Notes: generated from the letters alone by a model not told the origin. Positions 30,795-41,520 are shown, counted from the stretch's first letter. The stretch: 64,000 nucleotides of DNA from Chrysophaeum taylorii (GCA_029834535.1 JAQMWT010000232.1:1-64000), one strand, 5' to 3'. A program made the numbers and translations.

Positions 30795-33005
30795 CTAAGC
30801 ATCGTCGATGACCGTGTTGAGGCAGAATAGGAATTGGTTGACGTCGAGGGAGTGAGGGGATGCGTCGGCGTCGTCGTCCTCCGAAGAAGACTGCTTGGCC
30901 ATCTCGGTGACCATCAAAAGGTGTTTGACGCCGATGGGGGAGGTGATGTTGTTGGCGAGGGTGTCGACGATTTGCGGGTTGTCGATCTGGTTGGCGAGGA
31001 CGGCGGCGAATTCAGTGGGAGAGGAGAGCTTGGGTACGTGGAGAAGGACGTTGAAGACGTCGAAGAGCTCGAGGTTTCTGAGGGTTTGGCGCGTTAGAGA
31101 AGTCGTGCAGATGACGAGGAGGCGGTGGTTCTTGGGCACGGGGGGCTTCTTCAAAAGGACGAGGAGGGTCTGGAGGACAGCGTTGGAGAAGCGGGGTCCA
31201 ATGGGGGAGTACTCGACGAGGCGCTCTATATCGTCGACGACGAGCAAAGAGAGCGGGCTCTTGTAGCTGTCCATGAAGAAGTTGTGGATGTGCGTGCACT
31301 TGGAGGCTTCGCCGTAGCCAATGGTCTTGTCGGCAGCGAGGAGGCGGATGAAGGGGTACCTGGAGGTGACGGCCTTGGACGCCGCGAGGGCGGTCTTGCC
31401 CGAGGCCGGCGGTCCCTCTAACAAGACGGTCATGAGGGGCGTCTTTTCCGAGGACTTGACTTGCGCGACGAGGCGGTCGAGGGACTCGGATATGTCGACA
31501 AAGGTCCTGCCGTATTCGACGATGCCGTTTTGGTAGAGCTGTTCGAGGGACTCGACGTTGACGCCGAACGCTGGCTGGACTTCTGAGAGCGCGAGGTCGA
31601 AGTCTTCGGGTCCGACGGCCAACTGCGACTCGTCGAGCTTCATTTTTGTCACGTCGACGCAGCGTCGCAGCGCGTAGGACGCCGCCGCCTTGACCAAACC
31701 TTCCAGCTCGGCCCCCGAATAATTTTTCGTCTCCTTGGCCAGCTTGGGCAGGTCGACGGCTCGAATTCTGTTCGACTCGCGCATCGACGCCGTCTTTATC
31801 TCCAAAATCTGAAGCCTCCCCGCCTCGTCGGGCAATCCGATTTCCACGTGCAACTCCAAGCGTCCCGGCCGTAGGATGGCCTCGTCGATCATGTCCTTGC
31901 GGTTGGTCATCCCGATAATGAGGATGTTGTTGAGCGAGTCGACGCCGTCGATCTTCGCGAGGAGCTGGTTGACGATCGAGTCTTGTACGCCCGTGCCGTC
32001 GCGCGACGACCCTCTCGACTTCATGATCGCGTCCATTTCGTCGAATATGATAATGTGGAGCATCGACTCGTCACCCTTTGATTTTTGTTCGACCTCGGCG
32101 TCGGCGAAAAGCTCGCGAATCTTTTCCTCGGACGCGCCCACGTATTTGTCGAGAATTTCCGGTCCGTTCACGATTTTCGGCTCCCTCGCGTTCAACACCT
32201 TACCGATCTGCCGCGCGATCAACGTCTTCCCACACCCCGGTGGCCCGTGCAGCAGCATTCCGCGGACGTGCGTGATTCCCAGCTGCTGGATGATGTGCGC
32301 CGGGTAGATGCGCGACGCGAACGCTCGGCGAAAGATCGTGTTAAACTCCGACTGCAGACCCCCGATCCCCAGCTTCCCAAAGTCGAAATCGCTGTTAAAA
32401 AGGTTCACCCGCGGGGCATCGGGGTTGTTCGTCAGCTTCACCCCGTTCTGCGACTGGAACGCTATTCGCGACGGACCGATCACCTGGCCGAACCGCGAAG
32501 TCGACCTCCGCCCCGGCTCGACCTGCCCAAAGTCCACCGCTTCGACCGTCGCTTCCAACGCGGTCCGCCGAAACGCAATCGCCAGTTTCTGACCCACCGC
32601 AAACACCTGCATCAAGTACTCCTTCTTAAAGTACTCGCCCAGAGCCTGCGCGTCCAACTCGACCGACTTGTGCTGCTGCATCGACGACACCGACAACTTG
32701 AGACTCTCGACGGCCATCGACGGCGTCGGCAAAAACGGCTCTACTTCCACCCGATCGCCCAGCTCCAACAGCGCCGTTCGTCTTTGTAGCGTCGACACGC
32801 CCAGACTCCCCACCTCGAGCTTGGCGTCGGGGCTCGCCGTGAACACCCACATCATTCGCGCGCGGACGTACACCAACACCTTGTCCCCGTCGCCGAGACC
32901 CTGGTCCGGACTCCGAGCCTTGTACGCCTTAAAGTCAGACGGGTGCATGTACACCTTGTTCGTGTACGCGGCCTGCTTACTCGGCGAGTTGTCCACCTCG
33001 AGCAT
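30795..33005 (-). CDS. NSF: N-ethylmaleimide-sensitive factor (NSF/Sec18), SNARE-disassembly ATPase
   Basis: A 736-residue intronless protein, close to the usual 740-750. The N domain (residues about 1-205) has NKVYMHPSDF and the substrate/SNAP-binding double-psi barrel. D1 (about 215-480) has Walker A GPPGCGKTLIARQIG near 253-260, Walker B IIIFDEMDAI, the sensor IIGMTNRKDMIDEAILRPGR with the arginine finger region, and LDKYVGASEEKIR. D2 (about 500-736) has LLEGPPASGKTALAA near 530 and the weaker Walker B LLVVDDIERL, as expected for the structural D2 ring. NSF hexamers pull apart cis-SNARE complexes with alpha-SNAP in the cytosol. All catalytic residues are present. Start is the only ATG before the N domain. 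Confidence 0.95.
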   Translation of the reverse strand: MLEVDNSPSKQAAYTNKVYMHPSDFKAYKARSPDQGLGDGDKVLVYVRARMMWVFTASPDAKLEVGSLGVSTLQRRTALLELGDRVEVEPFLPTPSMAVESLKLSVSSMQQHKSVELDAQALGEYFKKEYLMQVFAVGQKLAIAFRRTALEATVEAVDFGQVEPGRRSTSRFGQVIGPSRIAFQSQNGVKLTNNPDAPRVNLFNSDFDFGKLGIGGLQSEFNTIFRRAFASRIYPAHIIQQLGITHVRGMLLHGPPGCGKTLIARQIGKVLNAREPKIVNGPEILDKYVGASEEKIRELFADAEVEQKSKGDESMLHIIIFDEMDAIMKSRGSSRDGTGVQDSIVNQLLAKIDGVDSLNNILIIGMTNRKDMIDEAILRPGRLELHVEIGLPDEAGRLQILEIKTASMRESNRIRAVDLPKLAKETKNYSGAELEGLVKAAASYALRRCVDVTKMKLDESQLAVGPEDFDLALSEVQPAFGVNVESLEQLYQNGIVEYGRTFVDISESLDRLVAQVKSSEKTPLMTVLLEGPPASGKTALAASKAVTSRYPFIRLLAADKTIGYGEASKCTHIHNFFMDSYKSPLSLLVVDDIERLVEYSPIGPRFSNAVLQTLLVLLKKPPVPKNHRLLVICTTSLTRQTLRNLELFDVFNVLLHVPKLSSPTEFAAVLANQIDNPQIVDTLANNITSPIGVKHLLMVTEMAKQSSSEDDDADASPHSLDVNQFLFCLNTVIDDA

Positions 33006-33434
33006 ATTATCGTCTTCCTGATCGATCGACGAGGGTTTCTTTCTTTATTTACCCTTATTATTTGTTTGTTGCCGAAAAAAAACCCTCCCTTTTTTCCGTT
33101 GCTTGCTTGTACCTGCTCGTCAAGATGATCTTGTTTGACCTGCTTCTCCGGGTGGGTAGGTAGGTAAAACGACGAGAAAAGTGGCGATGAGCGGCGACAA
33201 AGAGGACGCGCGACTTGGAGCTCTCGAGTCGTATTTTTGCGCTCTCAGTCAGTCAGTCAGTCAGCCAGTCAGTCAGTCAGCCAGTCAGTCAGTCAGTCAG
33301 TCAGTCAGTCATCTTCGAGCAGGAGAAGGCGCCGCCCTTTTGCACCCAGATCACGTTATTTTATAAAAGAGTGTTTTTTCACCCATAAAAAGGGGGCAGT
33401 TACGTACGATGCGGACTGAGCTTGGCCGTAAAAA
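33006..33434. other. Intergenic with CAGT array
   Basis: No gene. A CAGT tetranucleotide array interrupted by two GCCAGT variants spans about 33,245-33,311. The stretch separates the NSF start from the 3' end of the alpha/beta hydrolase. Confidence 0.6.
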
Positions 33435-34322
33435 CTAGAGGGTCGAAAAGAAGGCGGCCAGCTTGTCGGCGGCGAAGTTGACAATGGCGGGTGAGTCGTA
33501 GATGTCGGTCTGACCCTCGGAGGAGAGGTCGACCTTGGATTTGTTGGTGCCGGGGATGGCGTCGAAGAAGCGGTGGGCGAGGGGGGGCGCAATGGCGTTC
33601 TGGCCGTGAAGCATGATAAATGGGGTTCCCCCGAGCTTCGAAGCCGCGGGCTGGACATCAAACTGCAAAAAAAACTCGCGCGACATGACGGCAAACTCGT
33701 TTTTATAGTTGGGGACTGCCATGCGGCCCCCAGGACCGTAGTAGTCGAAGGTGGACTGCATCGTCATCGCCGCGTCGCCCTCACCAGGCGGCAGCACGGC
33801 TGGTATGACGTCGAGCTCGCCAGTCGTCTCGAACTTGATCCGAGCCGCGCGTCCCGCGGCGACCTTCTCCTCGAATCCGGCCGCGTCGCTGCGCTTCATC
33901 GCTTCGACGTCGCGGTAGTAGCCCGCGACAGCACCGAAGCCCTTGACAACAACGGCTTTGTCGGCGATGGTACGTGCCAAGTATCCGCACCCGAGGCAAA
34001 TTCCGAGCGCGAAGACGTCCGTGATATCCGGCCTCGCGCGGAGCGCCTCGAACGCCGCCGCGAGGTCCTCGAGCTTGTGCGGGTAGTACTCGTACTGCCG
34101 CGGCGCGCCGCCGGATTCGCCGTAGTGCCGGTGGTCGATGGCGAGGGCTGCAAACCCTCTAGAAGCCATCGCGGCCGCGTACGTCCCCGTCACCTGTTCC
34201 TTCACAGACGTCATTGGCCCTCCCACAACAATCCCTGGATACTTCTCGCCGGCCGGCAGGTGCAAGTGACCGACAACTCTGTCGCCCCCGACGGAGAACT
34301 CGATGCGCTCGACACCACCCAT
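33435..34322 (-). CDS. Alpha/beta hydrolase, dienelactone-hydrolase-like, Cys nucleophile
   Basis: From ATG 34322 (MGGVERIEFSVGGD) the protein has 295 residues. The central fold is present: PGIVVGGPMTSVKEQ (oxyanion strand), LAIDHRHYGESGG, then the nucleophile elbow GICLGCGYLAR, which carries Cys where most family members have Ser, as in dienelactone hydrolases. FIMLHGQNAIAPP lies at the expected acid-strand position, but a clear Asp and a late His are less certain. The frame is open to 34,382 but the extra part has no ATG. There is no leader, so it is probably cytosolic. Substrate unknown. The 3' neighbour is NSF. A copia element has inserted about 80 bp upstream of the start, probably in the promoter or 5' UTR. 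Confidence 0.75.
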   Translation of the reverse strand: MGGVERIEFSVGGDRVVGHLHLPAGEKYPGIVVGGPMTSVKEQVTGTYAAAMASRGFAALAIDHRHYGESGGAPRQYEYYPHKLEDLAAAFEALRARPDITDVFALGICLGCGYLARTIADKAVVVKGFGAVAGYYRDVEAMKRSDAAGFEEKVAAGRAARIKFETTGELDVIPAVLPPGEGDAAMTMQSTFDYYGPGGRMAVPNYKNEFAVMSREFFLQFDVQPAASKLGGTPFIMLHGQNAIAPPLAHRFFDAIPGTNKSKVDLSSEGQTDIYDSPAIVNFAADKLAAFFSTL

Positions 34323-34404
34323 CTCTTTCTGCTTCGGCTCCAGAATGATCGAGGAATCCGTTGCGTCGCAAACGGTTGGCACAATGTCCAGCCATCATAC
34401 CGTC

Positions 34405-34500
34405 TGTGAAGAAGCTATGACACTTACCCCTGCACCACGTATCCAGTATCCTTACGTCTTTCTCTTATCGCTAGTCTAACGCCTCATGCCATTCGTAACA
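34405..34500 (+). repeat. 5' LTR of the copia element
   Basis: 96 bp, starts TGTGAAGAAGC and ends ATTCGTAACA. It differs from the 3' LTR at one position near its end. It is unusually short for an LTR. Confidence 0.9.
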
Positions 34501-37500
34501 TGGTACCAGGTGTTCAAGGCCGAACGACCTGAGCTTGACTTCACGGACAACAGCGACTCCTCCTCGGCTTCAGTTCATTGCTACGTGTTCGGTTCGTTGT
34601 CGTCTATCATGTCCTCGATCGAAATTAAGGATAGCAAGCTTTCGCGATGCTTTCAGTGGTGAGCGACATCTTTTTCACCAATGGACCCGGCGCCTGGAAA
34701 ACATGATCATTTCCACCGGTGATCGCATTATCTTGACCACTGACACTTGGACTAGCATTTCCGCTTCTGGCTGCTCTGAAGAAGAATTTGGTCTCAAGCA
34801 GCAACGCTGGTACAGTGCACTCTTCATGGCACTACCAATGCATGATACTGATCGTGCGGATATCCGTGAAAACCGCGATATGAACTTCACGCGGCTTTAC
34901 AAACGCATTACTGATGTTTACATGGGTCATGGAGATCGTGTCGCTCAGTCTGCAATTGCTTCGCTGCATTCCTTGGTGTGCAATAACATCGATGAACTTG
35001 AGTCTTTTCTTAACAAGTTCATCACTGGTGTTCAAGTTGCTCGGCATCATCAAGATTTCCCTGACTCAAGTGCATTGCAGTTGCTTCAAACGAAAATCCC
35101 CGACTCGCTCTTGTCTAAGGATCTCATTGCACTTGATCCTAAATTGCGCACATATGATGGTTTCGTTGATCGCCTCCACAGTAAAGTTTTTGATTATCTT
35201 CAGACCAAGTCTGTGCACGTCCATGCTACGTTCCGTGAAAGTCCCCGTCATCGTGAACGTTCCAACTTTTATGGTCGCCATCCTTCTGAAAAGTATTTTC
35301 ATCGCTTCAATGCTTTGCGCTCTCAACAACGTTCTAGCCCACGCCCCTCTTTTCGATCATCATTCCGTCACCCACCTTCATCTTCACGTGGTTTTCATCG
35401 CAAGCGCCAACGCCATACTGATCTTTGTCACTTTTGTGGTATTCCTGGCCATCACCAGAAAGATTGTCATAAGCGTCAGCGCTATTTGCTCTCACAAGCT
35501 ACCCCCGCCCACGGCATCAACACCAATACCCACGTCGGTTGCATTCCCAATACCCACCTCGGTCCACTCCCCAATACCCACCTAGGCCCCATCCACCCTT
35601 CTACCAACACCATCTTTTCACCCCCAATCCACCCTTGCCACCATCTCAATCCTCTCCGCCGCTTCTTGCGTTGCCACCCTCCACCACACCCTCTGTCCCG
35701 CCTTCCACCGCTGTCACCCTTCCTGACCCATCCCTTTCTGCACCCACCTACCCGTCCTACAATTTCCACCTTCTTTCCATCTCCCCCTCCATTCACCAAG
35801 TCCTTTCCTCCACCAACGCCCGTACCGCTCTGCTCACCGCTCGTGAGCGCGACTACCTTCACAGCACCAACCTTCGTCTCGTTGTCTATGATACCGGCGC
35901 CAACGTCAGCCTTTTTAATTCTCCCGCTGGCTTCACGGACCTTGACAACACTCAACAGCATTCCATCACTTCTGCTATCGGCACTGGCTCTGTTTCCGGT
36001 TCTGGCACTGCTCACTTAACGTTCCCTTCAATTGGTCCTCTTGACAATCGTGGTCTTCCTTCTCCTGCACCCACTCTTTCCGCCCCTCATGGTATACATG
36101 TCGCGTTTCCGCATACCCTCATCTCTCCTGGCCTTGGTGACAAACGGATTCTTTCGGATCATTCCCTTGAACAAGTTGGTTACGATTGCCACACCATTCA
36201 GGCCGTTGATCCTGCTTATCCGCAACGTATTTTACGTCACCGCCAAACGCATCACGTTATTCCCCTGCTTCGTCGCTGTGGTCTTCTTTTGATCGTCTGT
36301 TGGATCGGCAATACGACCGCTGCGCCCTACACGGACTACGTTTCACCTTTTGTGGCATTTTCTTCTTCCCCTCGTGTCCATGATCCTTGTGCGTTTCCCG
36401 CTGTGTCTCAACGCACTCAACTAACTTTCGATCTTTGGCATGCTCGTCTTGGTCATTATAGTCCTGCCTATCTTCGGCGTTTGTCGTCTCTTGCTGTTGG
36501 CGCACCGTTTTTCCCGAGCTCCGCGTCGCTTTCTTTTTGTCCTGCTTGTGCTCTCGGTAAAATGCATGCTGCGCATGTTGGCCAACGTAAAGCTCATGCT
36601 TCCACTTCGTCTCCTTCCTCCGAGCCTTTGTCTCGTCCACGTGCCGTTGCGCCCTACCTTATTATCCACGCCGATCTCATGTTTGCTGGCGTCCCATCCT
36701 ACATATATCACGATCGCGCGATCCTCACGTTTGTCGATGATCATACGCGCCGCCGCACGCGTTACTTTGCTCCACGACACGATGACCTTACGAACGCTCG
36801 ACAACTCGAACTTTTTCTGTCTACCGTGGTTCGCCCATTCGGATATCGCGTTGCCCTCATCTACACCGATCGTGACCGCTCTCTTATGGGCCAATTCGAA
36901 ACCTTCTGTCTGGGCAACAATATTGCGCTTCGGCGCGCTCCGGCAGCACAGTCCAAAACTTCACAGGCTCACGCTTTTTCCGGTGTTGTGGAACGCTCTC
37001 ATCGCGCAACCGCGGATATTACTCGCACTCTTTTGGTACATGCGCACCGTCCACCTGATTTTTGGCGTTGGGCCATGGAAACGGCTGACTTCATCTCTGA
37101 GCGTATGCCAAATGCCTCTAATCCTGGATATATGACGCCATATGAAATGCTACATGAAACACTCCCGCGTGTCGATTTTCTTCGTGTTTGGGGCTGTCCT
37201 GCTGCAATTCTCACTGGCGACAAATGGCCTACCAAAGCTATAACCGGTATCTTCATTGGGTATCCCTCTGCAGGCCCTGGATATCGCATATTGCTTCAAC
37301 TCCCCACAGGTCCTGTCATCCACACCTCGATTGATGTTGTTTTTGACGAAAATTTCGCTCTGCGTAAGTCACTGTCCACCCAACCCCTTCCTCCGACTCT
37401 CGTGGATTCTCGTTTTCCTGACTTGTTTTATTACGACCCTCGTCTATCTTCGGCCGTAGCCCCTATATCTTCTGTTTTTGATGCTCCGGAGCCGGCCTTA

Positions 37501-37634
37501 TCGGGACTGATCACCCCAACGTCACTGCCCACAATGTTACCGGCCAATACGAAACGTGCACCATTACGTCGTGCCAAACGGGGCCGACCGCGCAAAGTCG
37601 ACCAACTTTCTACGGGCCATGTTTCATCCTGTCA

Positions 37635-37716
37635 GAATGTTGATACGGGCCATTCTGATGTTGATACGGGCCATTCTGATGTTGATACGGGCCATTCTGA
37701 TGTCGATACGGGCCAT
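37635..37716 (+). repeat. 21-bp tandem repeat inside the copia element
   Basis: Four copies of a unit beginning GTTGATACGGGCCATTCTGAT lie between the integrase and reverse-transcriptase parts. Confidence 0.8.
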
Positions 37717-39669
37717 TTCTGTTTCCTCTGTCGCTTCTGTTTCCCCCTGTAACTCTTTGTATGTCTCTTCTGTTAGCTTTCGTTTGTTAGTTCATTATGT
37801 CATCCTTCCCCTTTGTTTAGCTAACACCCTTGTTGATCCTCATGCACACGTTTATTACTCTGCTTCCGAAGAAATGTCCCAGTATTCAGACCTTGACGAA
37901 ACTACTATCACTTCCGCCCATTTACGTGAAGCTTTAGCTCCGACCAATCCTGAGCGTCCTGGCTGGTTGCAAGCCATCGCTAAAGAATACAGCTCTCTTG
38001 GTCAACTTGGTTGTTGGGATGTGATTCGCCTCCCTCAGACTTTTTCTGGCAACATTTGTACCCTCAAGTGGATCCTCCGCAAGAAGTATGACTCTGGCCG
38101 CTTCAAATCGTACAAGGCTCGCCTTGTCGTCCGCGGTTACACCCAGGTTCACGGCGTTGATTATCATGACACCTACTCACCGGTTGCCAACATCGTCACG
38201 ATCCGTTTCTTTCTGACCTTTGTCGCTGTTCATGACTGGGATTTGCACAAGTTGGATGTTAGCTCCGCTTTTATTCAAGCTCCCATTGACGAAGACATCT
38301 ATGTCTGGCCACCCGAAGGCTATGCTCCTCGCCAACCCACCGATGGTTCCAAAATCGTTTACAAGCTTCGTCGCTCTTGGTATGGTTGCAAACAAGCTTG
38401 TCGCAATTGGTGGCTTTATTAGGAACGCTTCCTTCTCAATGATTGTGGCTTCGTCCGCGGATCTGGTGACACTTACCATTACAAGCTCGTGCTCAATTCT
38501 ACCGTGGTCCTCCGTCTCGTTTTAGTCGTTGATGATCTTCTTGTGGCGCACCCTCCTCATTGCATTGGCCATTACCAAGCCTTTTTCCTCCGTTTCCGCG
38601 CTTTCACTGACGTCAATGAACTCGATCTCACCTCTTACGTTGGTCTTCGCATTACGCGTGATCGCCCTCGGAGAACCCTCACTCTTGACCAATCCCATGC
38701 TATCCGTGAAATCCTTACCGAACATCGCTTCGTCAACAGTAAACCCGAACTCACTCCCGCTCCCAAAGGTCTTCATCTTTCTACGGCTGATTGTCCGGCT
38801 CCTGGTTCTCCAGATCACAGTTTCATGGCACGCACCCCTTTTCGCCGTATTGTTGGCTGTGTCCTCTTCATCTCCATCATGACTCGCCCTGATATCACTT
38901 GGTCCGTCAATCAGTGTGCGCGTTTTTCCCACAATCCTGGTAAACCACACTGGCACGCTTTATCCCACACTCTGCGTTATCTCAACGGTACTCAGGATCT
39001 TGCCCTTATTCTTGGTCGCGATTCTACCCTTCATCTCTGTGGTTATTCCGACTCCAGCTGGGCCGACGACCCTGATGACCGCCACTCTACAACTGGGTTT
39101 TGTTTTCTTCTCAGCGGCTCTATGATAGCCTACTGCTCCCGCTCGCAATACCTACTTGCTCGTTCTTCTTTCGAAGCTGAATTGCTTGCTCTTTACGCTG
39201 CTACTGCTGAGCTCTCTTGGCTTCTCAAACTTTTTGATGACTTTGATCTCCCTCGTCACACGGTCCCAATGTATGTTGATAATAGCACCACCGTCACTCA
39301 AGTTCGTCTCCAATGTCTCACACGGCGCACCCGCCATATTGACATTCGCTTTTACAGTACCGCCGAATATCATCGCAACCACATCATCGATCTCAAGCAC
39401 ATACCCCGCCTTAACAATCTTAGCGACATTTTCACCCGCAGTACGGAAGCTCCTTCCTTCCTCCGGCTTCGTGCTCGTTACCTCACTTCGTGATCTTCGC
39501 CCTGATCTCTGTTGTCTCTTTTTCTTGCCACAATGCCTCTGTGACGTCTTCCTCAGAGCTTCTCCTCTGTGAGCGTCTCACTTACCCCTTTTTCTTTTTC
39601 CTTCTTTTCCAGCACCTGTGTGAGGACCTCACTTACCCCTTTTTCATTTTCCTTCTTTTCCAGCACCTG

Positions 39670-39765
39670 TGTGAAGAAGCTATGACACTTACCCCTGCAC
39701 CACGTATCCAGTATCCTTACGTCTTTCTCTTATCGCTAGTCTAACGCCTCATACCATTCGTAACA
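39670..39765 (+). repeat. 3' LTR of the copia element
   Basis: 96 bp, same ends as the 5' LTR. Just upstream, a pyrimidine-rich unit of about 50 bp (ACTTACCCCTTTTTC through CAGCACCTGTGTGAGGA) occurs twice in tandem (about 39,580-39,675). No clear polypurine tract is visible next to this LTR on the plus strand. Confidence 0.9.
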
Positions 39766-39805
39766 GCGTCGGTTGGTTCGGCGTAGACCGAAGTTGTAAG
39801 ATAGA

Positions 39806-40357
39806 TCAATGGAGCATGATGCGGGAGGCGATGTCGTCGACGAGCCAGTCGATACCCTCGAGCAAGCCGGCGCCGGTCTGGGCCGAGCAGCCGACGACTC
39901 TCGAGTGTCGGTGTTTGAAATTTTCCAAGTGAAGGAGGGAGGAAATGGCGTCTGAGTCGAGGGCTCCATTGAGGTCCTGCTTGTTGGCAAAGACGAGGAG
40001 GGTCGCCCCACCCAACTGCTCCTCCTTTAAGAGGGCGTGGAGCTCGTCCCTGCACGCCTCCAAGCGCCATCGGTCGGCCGAGTCGACCACCCAAACGATG
40101 CCGTCGGTAACCTCGAAGTAGTTGCGCCAGTATGCGCGGATCGTCTGCTGGCCGCCGACGTCCCATATGCTCAACTTGTAGCCGCGATGTTCGAGTGTTT
40201 TGATGTCGAAGCCGAGCGTCGGGCTGATCGTGTCGGTTGGCTCACCGTTGAACTTCTTCACAACGGTTGTTTTGCCCGCGTTGTCGAGGCCGACCATCAA
40301 GATCTTCATCTCCCGCTCCTTCTCGCGGAGCTTGCGGACGATGGTGAGGAAGCCCAT
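39806..40357 (-). CDS. ARL2: ARL2 small GTPase
   Basis: A 183-residue ARF-like GTPase from ATG 40357 ([16 protein letters not shown]). Family landmarks are [16 protein letters not shown] (P-loop), [15 protein letters not shown] (switch I with the ARL2-typical [12 protein letters not shown]), [18 protein letters not shown] (switch II and interswitch), [11 protein letters not shown] (NKQD, guanine specificity) and a GCSAQTG site. The N-terminal Gly and the short helix match ARL2. ARL2 works with tubulin cofactors (microtubule biogenesis) and with lipidated-protein carriers. The gene is intact and ends about 40 bp after the copia 3' LTR on its 3' side. It is head-to-head with a small gene, the start codons only 37 bp apart. 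Confidence 0.93.
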   Translation of the reverse strand: MGFLTIVRKLREKEREMKILMVGLDNAGKTTVVKKFNGEPTDTISPTLGFDIKTLEHRGYKLSIWDVGGQQTIRAYWRNYFEVTDGIVWVVDSADRWRLEACRDELHALLKEEQLGGATLLVFANKQDLNGALDSDAISSLLHLENFKHRHSRVVGCSAQTGAGLLEGIDWLVDDIASRIMLH

Positions 40358-40394
40358 TTTTTGTTTGAGGACAAAGAAAGGGTTTAGGGTTAAG

Positions 40395-40748
40395 ATGGAT
40401 GGCGTTAGAATGGAGTCGATCCATGCTGGCGTCGCGATGGTGTGGAATCCCGAAATTGCGACAGTCTTGCACCCAGACAAGGTGCGGCGGTGGTGGGTCT
40501 ACGGCGACCTGAGCGAGTGGTCGCGGCGAGAAGTCCAGGAGATGCTGGGATTGTGCTGCTGCGTCGGGGATGCGGACGCCCTCGTCGCGCTGCGGTCGTG
40601 GGCACGACAAAAGCGTTACGAGATCGTGCTCCACGAGGCCGTTTTGGACTTTAGCCGCGAAACGCGGACAGCTAATGTTGCGGAGGCCACGTACCACCAA
40701 GCCGTGGCGGCGCTCTTCGGAGGCGAGGCAAGGCAAGGCATTGATTGA
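40395..40748 (+). CDS. Small protein of unknown function, divergent from ARL2
   Basis: A 117-residue ORF from ATG 40395 ([17 protein letters not shown]). The sequence is helical and well balanced ([20 protein letters not shown], then [20 protein letters not shown]), unlike the Arg/Ser-rich shadow frames around it. I do not recognise the family. The 37-bp gap to ARL2 implies a shared promoter, and ARL2 works in tubulin and cilium biology, so a link to microtubules or flagella is a guess only. The gene ends 11 bp from the converging hydrolase stop. It has no signal peptide or membrane segment. Confidence 0.55.
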   Translation: MDGVRMESIHAGVAMVWNPEIATVLHPDKVRRWWVYGDLSEWSRREVQEMLGLCCCVGDADALVALRSWARQKRYEIVLHEAVLDFSRETRTANVAEATYHQAVAALFGGEARQGID

Positions 40749-40759
40749 TTGACTGACGA

Positions 40760-41476
40760 CTAAGCTCCGTCGTCGTCAAGGAGAGCCGCGACGGTGCCGA
40801 GAATTCTAGAGAGCGAGTCCGCTCGGCTGAGGACGTGGTCGTCCTGGAGCCGGTCGACACTCCGGCAGCCGAAAGCCTCATAGAGCCCGGCGGTGCGCGG
40901 GGGGCAAAAGTCGTCATAGAGCGCCGTTACGACGGCAACGCTGGGGGGGTGCGGGATGCGCGGAGGGTGTCGCACGAGGCACGCGGCGGCCATCGCGACG
41001 GAGGTCGGGGCGAGCAGGAGCGCTGGAATTTCCTTCTTTTGCTCGGCGAGGAGCCAGTGCGCGACGCCGCCGCCCCAAGAGAACCCGACTACGAGCACGA
41101 CGCGCCTCCGGGCAGCGAGGGCGTTGGCGTTGGCGACGCCGCGAGCGATCGAAAACAATACTAATCCCGCGACCGCGAGTCGCGCCGCGGCGAGAGCGGC
41201 AACGACGACCGCGACGCAGTAGAGTGGGTCGTCGAGCGCCTGGCAGGCGAGAACGACGCCGACGACGAGACCCCCGAGCACCAAGACGAACGGATTCAAC
41301 AGCCAGTAGCTGCGGCGCATCTCTACGCAGACTAGAGGGATTGAACGATGTTACCAGCCGCACGGCGGCATCGGCAGCGGAACTTCTTCGCACGCTAGCC
41401 CGCGCGCCTCGAGCGCCTGCACGACCGTCGGCAGTGGCCCCGGACTCCATCCCGAGAGGATAAGCGCCGTCTCCAT
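40760..41476 (-). CDS. Alpha/beta hydrolase-like membrane protein with an in-frame TAA
   Basis: One minus-strand frame runs from ATG 41476 (METALILSGWSPGPLPTVVQ) to 40,760, interrupted only by a TAA at 41,353-41,351. The first 41 codons look like the opening strand and helix of an alpha/beta hydrolase. After the stop the frame continues into two hydrophobic segments (WLLNPFVLVLGGLVVGVVL and a second), the nucleophile elbow VVLVVGFSWGGGVAHWLL, VAVVTALYDDFCPP (acid) and DDHVLSR (His). So a full catalytic triad follows the stop. A short intron does not fit, since the GT..AG pairs found here do not keep frame. Options: sequence error, readthrough, recent pseudogene, or translation starting at Met 41320. 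Only 45 bp separate it from the MetAP stop. Confidence 0.6.
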
Positions 41477-41520
41477 ATGATACGACGAGACGATGAGGGT
41501 TTAGGACTGAGTGAGTCTTA

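Larger units (their letters stand above)
34405..39765 (+). mobile_element. Ty1/copia LTR retrotransposon, nearly whole young copy
   Basis: Matching 96-bp LTRs (TG...CA) bound the element. A primer-binding-like TGGTACCAGG follows the 5' LTR directly. Parts in copia order: gag-like region (about 34,680-35,420), CCHC zinc knuckle (about 35,425-35,470), aspartic protease with DTGA (about 35,890), integrase with its HHCC region and DDE core (about 36,420-37,350), reverse transcriptase (about 37,940-38,650) and RNase H (about 39,040-39,450). Integrase precedes RT, which defines Ty1/copia. It looks broken, with about three interruptions, but the two LTRs differ at only one of 96 positions, so the insertion is recent. 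The 5-bp flanks (CCGTC and GCGTC) agree at four of five bases, fitting a target duplication. Its base composition is less GC-rich than the neighbouring host genes. No envelope gene. Confidence 0.9.

Noticed and set aside
33245-33311. CRISPR-like repeat array
   Set aside because: Plain CAGT microsatellite; no unique spacers, and the genome is eukaryotic.
34405-39765. Retrovirus or Ty3/gypsy element
   Set aside because: Integrase precedes reverse transcriptase and there is no envelope region, so it is Ty1/copia.
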